A DNA stretch of 32,916 bases from Streptomyces albidochromogenes. GTDB lineage: Bacteria > Actinomycetota > Actinomycetes > Streptomycetales > Streptomycetaceae. This document shows, piece by piece, positions 1 through 8,659 of this stretch. The stretch is taken from NCBI RefSeq assembly GCF_005981925.1, contig NZ_VBVX01000039.1, positions 1 to 32,916 on the forward strand. Reading direction: 5' to 3'. Numbering within the stretch: position 1 is the first letter of the stretch; every line of letters begins with the position of its first letter. Under the pieces are notes generated by a model that saw only the letters and a list, made by a program, of their open reading frames with translations, did not search any database and was not told the origin of the DNA. Position numbers and translations under genes: made by a program.

Positions 1-81
1 GGGGCGGTGAGAGGGGGTTCGAACCGCAGCCCGGATCACCCGTTCGGCGCATAGCAGACGGACGCGGGTGGCTGGGTCGCA

Positions 82-113
82 TTCGGGCAAGAGCGGTGGA
101 CCGCTGCCCCGAA
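82..113. other. Hairpin upstream of the first GGDEF-EAL gene
   Basis: The inner arms AGCGGT (92-97) and ACCGCT (100-105) pair perfectly around GG. Outer arms TTCGGGC (82-88) and GCCCCGAA (106-113) extend the stem with small bulges. No T tract follows, so it could be the terminator of a gene lying before the window or a 5' leader structure of the gene at 273. The rest of 1-272 holds no gene I can support. A TANNNT-type -10 (TACTGT, 129-134) lies just downstream but lacks a good -35. Confidence 0.4.
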
Positions 114-272
114 GAGCCTTCTGCGGCCTACTGTTGAGATGTGCGCCTGCCGTGCACGGCTGCAACGCGGTGCCCCTGCTCGCACGGAGCCCGGGGAAGG
201 GATTCAGTCGTGGACGGCATGACAACGGGGCCAGCGCTTGGCACGGGCACCGCCGGCTGTGAGAGGGACGGA

Positions 273-2408
273 ATGAAACCGACCGAGAGTGCCGACCCGG
301 CCTCACGGCTGCGGCGGTGGGCAGGCGCCCCCAGGGCGCTGCCCACCGCCGTCGTGACAGTGGCCGCCCTCGTCCTTGCCACCGGGATCTTCCGCGCCGT
401 GACCGGGGATCGCGCCCTGTTCCCCGGCAGCACGGTCGGCTGGTCCCTCGCCCTCCTCACCGCGGTCATCGTCGGCCACCTGGTCGCGCTCGGCCGCGAC
501 CGGTGGTGGGGCGGCACCGGCTCGGGCGCCGCGCTCACCCTGGCCGTCCTGCTGCTGTACGGCTGGGTGCCCGCCGGCCTGGTCAGCCTGGCCGTCGTGG
601 TGCTCGTCGGGACGGCCCGCCGGCACCGCTGGAAGCAGGGCCTGCTGCACGGCGCGGTCGACATCCTCGGCATCGGCGCGGCGGCGATCGTCCTGGCCGT
701 GTTCGGCGACGTACCGACCGTCGAGCGGCCCTGGAACCCGCTGGAGTGGGGGATAGAGACGGTCCCGGAGGTCGTGCTGGCCGCCGTCGCGTACCTGGCC
801 CTCACCCGGCTGCTGCTCTGGTACGCGCTGGCGCCGCGCGGCGGGCGGCTGCCGTCCGTCGCCCGGACGGCCCTGTACCGGCAGGGGCTCGTCGCGGTGG
901 CCCTGCTCGGGATCGCCCCCCTGATCTGTGTCACCGCCGTGGCGCTGCCCGTCCTGCTGCCGCTGTTCTCCGTACCGCTCATCGCGCTCGACTCCACGCT
1001 GTGGATCGCCCGGGCCAGGGCGGAGGAGCAGCTGAGGGACCCGCTGACCGGGCTGCCGAACCGGCACTGGCTGCTCCAGCGGGCCCGCCCGGTGCTGGAA
1101 GAAGCGGAGAGCGTCGGGACCAGGTCCGCGCTCGTACTGATAGACCTCGACCGCTTCCGGGCGGTCAACGACACGCTCGGCCACCTGGCGGGGGACCGGC
1201 TGCTGCTCCAGATAGCGGACCGGCTGCGGCTGGCCCTGCCGCGCGGGGCGGAGGCCGCGCGGCTCGGCGGTGACGAGTTCGCGGTACTGCTGCCGACCGC
1301 GGACTCCACGACCAGCGCCCAGCGCGTCGCCCGGCACCTGGTGGCCGCGCTCTCCTCGCCGCTGGACCTGGACGGCCTGACGCTGGTCCTGGAGGCCAGC
1401 GCGGGCGTCGCCGTCTTCCCCGACCACGCGCTGGACGCGGAAGGGCTGCTGCGCCGGGCGGACGTGGCGATGTATCAGGCCAAGCGGGACCGCACGGGTG
1501 TCGAGGTCTACGAGTCCAAGCGGGACAGCAACACCCCCGACCGGCTCGGCCTGCTGGGCGACCTGCGCCGGGCGCTGGACGCCGGCGAGGTCGAACTCCA
1601 CTACCAGCCGAAGGTCCGCTTCGACGGACAGGTCGCCGGCCTGGAGGCGCTGGTGCGGTGGGTGCACCCGGAGCGCGGCCGGGTCCCTCCCGACGAGTTC
1701 ATCGCCATCGCGGAGTCCTCGGGCCTGATGCCGCACCTGACGGAGTACGTCCTGGAGACCGCGCTCGCACAGGTCGCGCGCTGGCGCAAGCAGGGGCTGA
1801 ACACCCCCGTCGCGGTCAACGTCTCGCCGCGCGACGTGCACACGCCCGGCTTCGCCGGCGCGGTCGCGGCCCGGCTGGCCCGGCACGGCGTCCCGGCCGG
1901 CTCCCTCCAGCTGGAGATAACGGAGCACGTCCTCCTGGAGGACCCGCAGCGGGCTGCGGACACCCTGGCCGGACTCACCGGCCACGGCGTGAAGATGTCC
2001 CTGGACGATTTCGGCACCGGCTACTCGTCCCTGGTCCATCTGCGCCGGCTCCCGGTCAGCGAGCTCAAGATCGACCGGTCCTTCGTGGCCCGGCTGGCGG
2101 TCGACAACGAGGACGCCGAGATCGTCCGCTGCACGGTCGACCTCGCCCACTCGCTCGGCCTGCTGGTGGTGGCCGAGGGCGTCGAGGACGACGAGACGTG
2201 GGAGCGCCTGCGGGACCTGGGCTGCGACGCGGTGCAGGGATGGCTGGTGGCGGCGGCGATGCCCCCGGACGAGGCGACGGCGTGGCTGCTGGCGCGGGGC
2301 GAGCGGGGCTGGCACCGGCAGGTGGACCTGGACCGGGTCGCCGCGGCGGCGGCCCTGGAAGAGACGCAGCGCCAGACCCCTTCGCCGTCCGGCCAGCCGG
2401 TGAAGTAG
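273..2408 (+). CDS. rmdB: Membrane GGDEF-EAL cyclic-di-GMP phosphodiesterase/cyclase, RmdB-like
   Basis: This 711-residue protein controls the second messenger c-di-GMP at the membrane. About six hydrophobic helices fill the first 250 residues. A GGDEF domain follows, with an intact GGDEF motif at 332-336 but no RxxD inhibitory site at the expected place. Last comes an EAL domain with E458-A459-L460, NVSPRD, LEITEH, D578-D-F-G-T-G-Y, KIDRSF and VAEGVE all present, so phosphodiesterase activity is expected. The ATG at 273 is preceded by GAGAGGGACGGA. In-frame starts at 141 and 219 exist but add residues with no clear function and have poorer sites. Position directly before gatC matches rmdB (SCO5495) of S. 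coelicolor, a regulator of morphology and development; that link is from memory. It is transcribed apart from gatC, which has its own -10. Confidence 0.85.
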   Translation: MKPTESADPASRLRRWAGAPRALPTAVVTVAALVLATGIFRAVTGDRALFPGSTVGWSLALLTAVIVGHLVALGRDRWWGGTGSGAALTLAVLLLYGWVPAGLVSLAVVVLVGTARRHRWKQGLLHGAVDILGIGAAAIVLAVFGDVPTVERPWNPLEWGIETVPEVVLAAVAYLALTRLLLWYALAPRGGRLPSVARTALYRQGLVAVALLGIAPLICVTAVALPVLLPLFSVPLIALDSTLWIARARAEEQLRDPLTGLPNRHWLLQRARPVLEEAESVGTRSALVLIDLDRFRAVNDTLGHLAGDRLLLQIADRLRLALPRGAEAARLGGDEFAVLLPTADSTTSAQRVARHLVAALSSPLDLDGLTLVLEASAGVAVFPDHALDAEGLLRRADVAMYQAKRDRTGVEVYESKRDSNTPDRLGLLGDLRRALDAGEVELHYQPKVRFDGQVAGLEALVRWVHPERGRVPPDEFIAIAESSGLMPHLTEYVLETALAQVARWRKQGLNTPVAVNVSPRDVHTPGFAGAVAARLARHGVPAGSLQLEITEHVLLEDPQRAADTLAGLTGHGVKMSLDDFGTGYSSLVHLRRLPVSELKIDRSFVARLAVDNEDAEIVRCTVDLAHSLGLLVVAEGVEDDETWERLRDLGCDAVQGWLVAAAMPPDEATAWLLARGERGWHRQVDLDRVAAAAALEETQRQTPSPSGQPVK

Positions 2409-2446
2409 CGCGCGGGGTGCGTACGAGGGCTTCGGCGGGGAACCGT

Positions 2447-2477
2447 TTCGTGGGCAGGGCCCCGAGCCCCATAGGAT
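2447..2477 (+). promoter_or_regulatory. Promoter of the gatCAB operon
   Basis: TAGGAT at 2472-2477 is an exact match to the usual Streptomyces vegetative -10. The -35 is poor: TTCGTG at 2447-2452 is the best I can find, at a long spacing of 19. The SD TGAGGAT lies about six bases before the gatC ATG. Confidence 0.5.
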
Positions 2478-2516
2478 TGGGCCAAAATCCACACACTCAC
2501 CCCTGAGGATCGCTGC

Positions 2517-2813
2517 ATGCCTGGCATCACGCGCGAGGAGGTCGCCCACCTCGCACGGCTGGCGCGTCTGGAGCTGAAGGGCGAAGAGCTCGATCACTTC
2601 GCCGGTCAGCTCGACGACATCATCGGCGCGGTCGCCCGCGTCTCCGAGGTCGCCGACCAAGACGTACCGCCGACCTCCCACCCGCTGCCGCTGACGAACG
2701 TCATGCGCGCGGACGAGGTCCGTCCGTCGCTCACCCCGGAGCAGGCCCTCTCCGGCGCCCCCGCCCAGGAGCAGCAGCGTTTCAAGGTGCCGCAGATCCT
2801 GGGGGAGGACTAA
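2517..2813 (+). CDS. gatC: Asp-tRNA(Asn)/Glu-tRNA(Gln) amidotransferase subunit C
   Basis: GatC is the 98-residue belt subunit that wraps GatA and GatB in the GatCAB amidotransferase. This enzyme converts Glu-tRNA(Gln), and in some species Asp-tRNA(Asn), to the amidated forms in the cytoplasm. The N-terminus ([17 protein letters not shown]) is the family signature, and the later segment [18 protein letters not shown] fits the conserved middle. Length is typical. The ATG follows TGAGGAT by six bases. The stop is only five bases before the gatA start, so the two genes are co-transcribed. Confidence 0.97.
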   Translation: MPGITREEVAHLARLARLELKGEELDHFAGQLDDIIGAVARVSEVADQDVPPTSHPLPLTNVMRADEVRPSLTPEQALSGAPAQEQQRFKVPQILGED

Positions 2814-2818
2814 TCACC

Positions 2819-4329
<1,511 letters not shown>

Positions 4330-4333
<4 letters not shown>

Positions 4334-4572
4334 GCCCCATGCCCATCAAGGCCAAGGGATTCAAGAATTCCAAGGCCGGTACGTACCTGTCGATCGGCTC
4401 CACCGCCTTCGGCGCGATCAGCGTCGTCAAGCAGGCCCGTATGGCCCGCAAGGACAATGACACGCTGCGTCTCGTCGACGCCGCTGTCTCCGCCGCCGCC
4501 ATCGTCACGGGCCTCGCTCTGCTCTACCGCGAGCTGAAGAAGCTCGGCGACGACGACGTCCTGCTGGGCTGA
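4330..4572 (+). CDS. Small membrane protein encoded between gatA and gatB
   Basis: I do not know a function for this 80-residue protein. It has a basic N-terminus ([11 protein letters not shown]), a hydrophobic stretch around residues 18-33, a basic and acidic linker ([11 protein letters not shown]), a second hydrophobic stretch at about 48-66, and a tail with DDD. It is probably a two-helix membrane protein. The GTG start overlaps the gatA stop by GTGA and follows GAGGAGG. An ATG three codons later is the alternative. The gatB start is 16 bases past its stop, so it sits inside the gat operon. A gene in this place is, from memory, also present in S. coelicolor, which argues that it is real. 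Confidence 0.85.
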
Positions 4573-4588
4573 GAGGGAAAGTTTCACC

Positions 4589-6097
4589 GTGACCGTCACT
4601 GAACTGGTGTCGTACGAGGACGCGCTCGCGTCCTACGACCCCGTCATGGGCCTGGAGGTCCATGTCGAGCTCGGCACAAAGACGAAGATGTTCTGCGGCT
4701 GCTCCACGGAGCTGAAGCAGGACGCCAACAGCCAGACCTGCCCCACCTGCCTGGGGCTGCCCGGCTCGCTCCCGGTCGTCAACGCGATCGGCGTCGAGTC
4801 GGCCGTCAAGATCGGCCTCGCGCTCAATTGCGAGATCGCCGAGTGGTGCCGCTTCGCCCGGAAGAACTACTTCTATCCGGACATGCCGAAGAACTTCCAG
4901 ACCTCCCAGTACGACGAGCCGATCGCCTTCAACGGCTATCTGGACGTCCAGCTGGAGGACGGGGAGATCTTCCGCGTGCAGATCGAGCGCGCCCACATGG
5001 AGGAGGACACCGGCAAGTCGCTGCACGTCGGCGGCGCCACCGGCCGTATCCACGGCGCGTCCCACTCCCTGCTGGACTACAACCGCGCCGGCATCCCGCT
5101 CATCGAGATCGTCACGAAGCCGATCGAGGGCGCGGGCGAGCGGGCCCCCGAGGTCGCGAAGGCGTACGTCGCCGAGCTCCGCGAGCTCATCAAGGCGCTC
5201 GGCGTCTCCGAGGCGCGCATGGAGCAGGGCCAGATGCGCTGCGACGTGAACCTCTCGCTGCGGCCGCACGGCCGTGAGGAGTTCGGCACGCGCTCCGAGA
5301 CGAAGAACGTCAACTCCCTGCGCTCGGTCGAGCGCGCCGCCCGCTTCGAGATCCAGCGGCACGCCGCGGTGCTCTCCTCCGGCGGCACGATCGTCCAGGA
5401 GACCCGGCACTTCCACGAGGAGGACGGCTCCACCACGGCCGGCCGCATCAAGGACAACGCCGAGGACTACCGGTACTTCCCGGAGCCCGACCTGGTCCCC
5501 GTGGCCCCCTCCCGTGAGTGGGTCGAGGAGCTCCGCAAGGGGCTGCCCGAGCTGCCGCGGGTACGCCGCAACCGCCTCCGCGAGGAGTGGGGCGTCAGCG
5601 AGCACGACATGCAGTCGATCCTGAACGCCGGGGCGATCGACCCGATCGTCGCCACCATCGAGGCGGGCGCGGACGCCGCCTCGGCGCGCAAGTGGTGGAT
5701 GGGCGAGCTGGCCCGCAACGCCAACGAGTCCGGCCGCGACCTCGCGTCGCTGCCGATCACGCCCGAGCAGGTCGCTCGCGTCACCGCCCTGGTGAAGGAG
5801 GGCTCGCTCAACGACAAGCTGGCCCGCCAGGTCATCGAGGGCGTCCTCGCGGGCGAGGGCGGCCCGGACGACGTCGTCGAGAAGCGCGGCCTGAAGGTCG
5901 TCTCGGACGAGGGCGCGCTGGGTACGGCCGTCGACGAGGCCATCGCCGCCAACGCCGGCATCGCGGACAAGATCCGCAGCGGCAAGGTCGCCGCGGCCGG
6001 CGCGCTGGTCGGCGCGGTCATGAAGGCCACGCGCGGACAGGCCGACGCGGGGCGGGTGCGGGAGCTGATTCTTGAGCGGCTTGCCCCGAAGGAATGA
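4589..6097 (+). CDS. gatB: Asp-tRNA(Asn)/Glu-tRNA(Gln) amidotransferase subunit B
   Basis: GatB (502 residues) binds the mischarged tRNA, activates it with ATP and amidates it with ammonia channelled from GatA. The N-terminal kinase-like domain starts with GLEVHVEL. It includes the zinc knuckle of four cysteines (CGCS then CPTCLGLPG) and the substrate motifs [23 protein letters not shown] and [12 protein letters not shown]. The C-terminal YqeY-like tRNA-binding tail covers roughly residues 350-500. The start is GTG with GAGAGGGAAA upstream. Its stop overlaps a 14-codon reading frame (ATGA), and a strong terminator follows. Confidence 0.98.
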   Translation: MTVTELVSYEDALASYDPVMGLEVHVELGTKTKMFCGCSTELKQDANSQTCPTCLGLPGSLPVVNAIGVESAVKIGLALNCEIAEWCRFARKNYFYPDMPKNFQTSQYDEPIAFNGYLDVQLEDGEIFRVQIERAHMEEDTGKSLHVGGATGRIHGASHSLLDYNRAGIPLIEIVTKPIEGAGERAPEVAKAYVAELRELIKALGVSEARMEQGQMRCDVNLSLRPHGREEFGTRSETKNVNSLRSVERAARFEIQRHAAVLSSGGTIVQETRHFHEEDGSTTAGRIKDNAEDYRYFPEPDLVPVAPSREWVEELRKGLPELPRVRRNRLREEWGVSEHDMQSILNAGAIDPIVATIEAGADAASARKWWMGELARNANESGRDLASLPITPEQVARVTALVKEGSLNDKLARQVIEGVLAGEGGPDDVVEKRGLKVVSDEGALGTAVDEAIAANAGIADKIRSGKVAAAGALVGAVMKATRGQADAGRVRELILERLAPKE

Positions 6098-6138
6098 CTG
6101 AGCACAGCCTGGAGAAGCTCGGCGTCACCGAGGGCTGA
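6094..6138 (+). CDS. Possible 14-codon ORF coupled to the gatB stop
   Basis: ATG at 6094 overlaps the gatB stop in an ATGA junction and opens [14 protein letters not shown] before TGA. Such junctions often mark coupled translation, but a frame this short can arise by chance. It may be a remnant of a longer gene. It ends 15 bases before the terminator hairpin. Confidence 0.2.
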   Translation: MTEHSLEKLGVTEG

Positions 6139-6153
6139 GGCCCGTACGCCCGA

Positions 6154-6207
6154 CACGCCCGAGGGGCGGCGCACCGGAACCTTCCGGGGCGCCGCCCCTC
6201 GGGCGTG
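6154..6207 (+). terminator. Terminator of the gat operon
   Basis: Two perfect 19-base arms (6154-6172 and 6189-6207) form a very GC-rich stem, and the loop itself contains the inner palindrome CCGGAA/TTCCGG. No T tract follows, as is common for Streptomyces terminators. Confidence 0.9.
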
Positions 6208-6264
6208 CGGGACCGCTCGTGCGTGGCCGGATGACGCTTGGACTCTTGACGCCTTGTCTTGGAC

Positions 6265-6297
6265 GTTCACGCCGGAGTCGTCGCCGGGTCTTCTCGT
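6265..6297 (+). promoter_or_regulatory. Candidate PHO box (PhoP site) upstream of the phospholipase gene
   Basis: Three consecutive 11-base units (GTTCACGCCGG, AGTCGTCGCCG, GGTCTTCTCGT) each carry TTC or GTC at the same place. Against the published Streptomyces direct-repeat consensus G(G/T)TCAYYYR(G/C)G I count 9, 7 and 8 matches of 11. The last unit overlaps the -35 place of the -10 at 6314. Phospholipases C are common Pho-regulon members. Confidence 0.35.
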
Positions 6298-6319
6298 CGC
6301 CACCCGGCCTCACTACCGT
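6291..6319 (+). promoter_or_regulatory. Putative phospholipase C gene promoter
   Basis: TACCGT at 6314-6319 fits the TANNNT -10 pattern. The -35 place 17 bases before it reads TTCTCG, a poor match, as expected where an activator such as PhoP is needed. The 5' leader would be about 55 bases. Outside these sites, 6208-6380 shows nothing else I can name. Confidence 0.35.
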
Positions 6320-6380
6320 CCCAGACGTACCACTCAATGGATCACAGGCGGACCATTGGCTGTCGACTGGGAGGTCGAGC

Positions 6381-8479
6381 GTGTCACCGGACATTTCGCG
6401 CAGAAGGATGCTCGCGCTGGGCACAGGCGCCGTCGGCGCCGCCGCGGCCGGATCGCTGCTTCCGCCCTCGCTGCGGGCGGCGATAGCCGCCGAACCGCCC
6501 TCCGGCGGACTGAAAGCGGTCAGGCACGTCGTCGTCCTCATGCAGGAGAACCGGTCCTTCGACCACTACTTCGGCACCCTGCGCGGCGTACGCGGCTTCG
6601 GTGACCGCAACGCCGTGGAGCTGCCGTACGGCAGGCCGGTCTTCGAGCAGCCCGGCCCGCTGCGCTCCGTCCTGCCCTTCCCCGTACGGGACGCGGCCGA
6701 GGCGCAGAAGAAGGACCTCCAGTACATCGGCGACCTCGACCACTCGTGGGGCGGCGGCGCCAAGGCCTGGAACCAGGCTGGATGGACGGCTGGGTGTCGG
6801 CCAAGACCGCCGCCACCATGGCCTACTACGACCGCCGCGACCTGCCGCTGCACTACGAGCTCGCGGACACCTTCACCATCTGCGACGCCTACCATTCGTC
6901 GATCCATACGTCGACGAGCCCGAACCGCAACCACCTGTGGAGCGGCTGGACCGGCCACGAGGCCGACGGCAGCCGCGCCGTCACCAACGCGGCGTACGCC
7001 GAGGGCACCCACCCCGGATACCCGTGGCCGACGTACGCCGAGCGGCTGGAGAAGGCGGGCCGGTCCTGGAAGACGTACCAGGAGTGGGAGAACTTCACCG
7101 ACAACAACATCGAGTTCTTCACGGCGTTCAAGACGATCGCCCGCAAGGCGCTCGCGAAGGCGCCCGGCGGCTTCACATACATGGAGGCGTTCTACGCCAA
7201 GGTGCGGGAGACGGCCGACGCCGCCGAGCGCGAGCGCCTGCTCGCCGCGCTGGAGGAGGGCGTGGCGACGCTGACCCGCGCCGAGCGATCCCTGTTCGAA
7301 CGCGGCCTGCGGAGGGTCCCGACCGGGGGGCTCGCCGACGACTTCCGGGCCGACGTGGCGGCGGGGAAGCTGCCGGAGGTGTCGTACCTGGTGCCCTCGG
7401 CGGTCGACTCCGAGCACCCCGGCTCCTCGTCGCCGATCGCCAGCGCCTCGCTGGTCTACAAGGTGCTCGACGCGCTCGGCGCGCACCCGGAGGTCTGGCG
7501 GCACACCGTCGTACTGATCAACTACGACGAGAACGACGGCTTCTTCGACCACGTGCCGCCGCCGGTGCCGCCCGCCGACAACACCGACGAGCGGTACCAG
7601 GGGCGGCCGACCGGGCTCGGCATCCGGGTCCCGATGCTGGTCGTCTCGCCGTGGACGGTCGGCGGGTACGTCTGCTCCGAGGTCTTCGACCACACCTCCG
7701 TGATCCGGTTCCTGGAGCGTTGGACGGGCATCGAGGAGCCCAACATCACCCCCTGGCGGCGCGCGGTCGCGGGCGACCTGACCTCCGCGTTCGACTTCAG
7801 GCGCGGGCGCCGGCGGCCTCCCGTCGAGCAACCGGGCGCGATACCGCCCTTCACCGGGCGCTGGCGGCCGGTGCCGCCGCTGGAGCAGCACATGCCCGTG
7901 CAGGAGGAGGGGACGCGCCCCGCCCGCCCGCTGCCGTACCAGCCCGACGCCGACGGGAAGGTCGACGGCGGCGTCTTCAAGGTCGCGCTCAGCAACACGG
8001 GGCGCGCGAGCGCGCACTTCGCGCTCCACCCCTACGCCGGCGAGTTCGCCGTTCCGCAGCACCGGGACGTAAGGGGCACGGCGCAATGGGACGTACCCCT
8101 TACGCGGGACGCCTACCGCTTCACCGTCACGGGGCCGAACGGCTTCCGCCGCGAGTTCGCCGGTACGAGGACGGGGGCCGCCGAAGTGTCGTCACACCTC
8201 GACGCGCGCGACCGCGACCTGCACCTGACCCTCGCCAACCGGGGCAGGCAGCCGCTGACCTTCACCGTCACGACGCTCGCCTACGCGGACGAGGCCGACC
8301 TCGACGACGGGCGGCCCCGCCGGATCACCGTGAAGCCGGGCCGCAGCCGCACCGTGGTGCACTCCGCCGCGGACGCGCACGGGTGGTACGACTTGGCGAT
8401 CACCGTTACGGGTGACGACGCTTTCCGCCGACGCCTCATGGGGCACATTGAGAACGGGCGCGCGAGCGTCTCAGGCTGA
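6381..8479 (+). pseudogene. Tat-exported phosphocholine-type phospholipase C, frameshifted
   Basis: The frames at 6381-6777 and about 6778-8479 join into one phospholipase C of about 699 residues, but the gene is one base short (2,099 instead of 2,100). The GTG start follows GGGAGG. The N-terminus is a Tat signal (SRRRMLALG, then a hydrophobic stretch ending AAIAA). The phosphoesterase domain has ENRSFDHYFGTL and, in the second frame, YDENDGFFDHV. The C-terminal third resembles the repeated domain found in this family. The expected WNQGWMDGWV needs GGG where 6776-6777 has GG. As written, the first frame runs to 7274 as a 297-residue hybrid without the second half of the active site. A sequencing error at this spot would restore an intact gene that hydrolyses phosphatidylcholine or related lipids outside the cell. 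Confidence 0.85.
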
Positions 8480-8487
8480 CAGACCGG

Positions 8488-8530
8488 GTGGCACGGGGGA
8501 GCCCGGGAGCTGTGCCCCGGCTCCCGCCAC
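8488..8530 (+). terminator. Terminator after the phospholipase gene
   Basis: GTGGC (8488-8492) pairs with GCCAC (8526-8530), and GGGAGCC (8497-8503) pairs with GGCTCCC (8519-8525). A four-base bulge separates the two stems on the left arm. It starts eight bases after the stop codon. Confidence 0.65.
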
Positions 8531-8569
8531 TCCTGTGATGATGCGCACGAAAGGGACAAAGGATCACGT

Positions 8570-8598
8570 TTGGCTGTCAAAGTGGCTGAGCGTAGGTC
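8570..8598 (+). promoter_or_regulatory. Putative promoter of the MMPL transporter gene
   Basis: TTGGCT (8570-8575) and TAGGTC (8593-8598) are 17 bases apart and resemble the vegetative -35 and -10. The leader would be about 55 bases, ending in GGGAG before the TTG start. Confidence 0.45.
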
Positions 8599-8659
8599 CT
8601 GAGTTCTTTGCGGGTTTGGTCCCGGTAAAGATCCACGAACCACCCAGGGAGCAAATCCG

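Noticed and set aside
16..25. GGTTCGAACC, resembling a tRNA T-loop
   Set aside because: It is a simple palindrome. The flanks do not form a T stem, and no acceptor, D or anticodon arm can be drawn around it.
303..2681. 792-codon open frame on the minus strand
   Set aside because: It is antisense to the GGDEF-EAL and gatC genes and has the low-complexity Arg/Gly/Asp-rich composition of GC-rich shadow frames.
6765..6790. Programmed -1 frameshift in the phospholipase gene
   Set aside because: The shift direction would be -1, but there is no slippery heptamer and no obvious downstream stimulatory structure; a simple base loss explains it.
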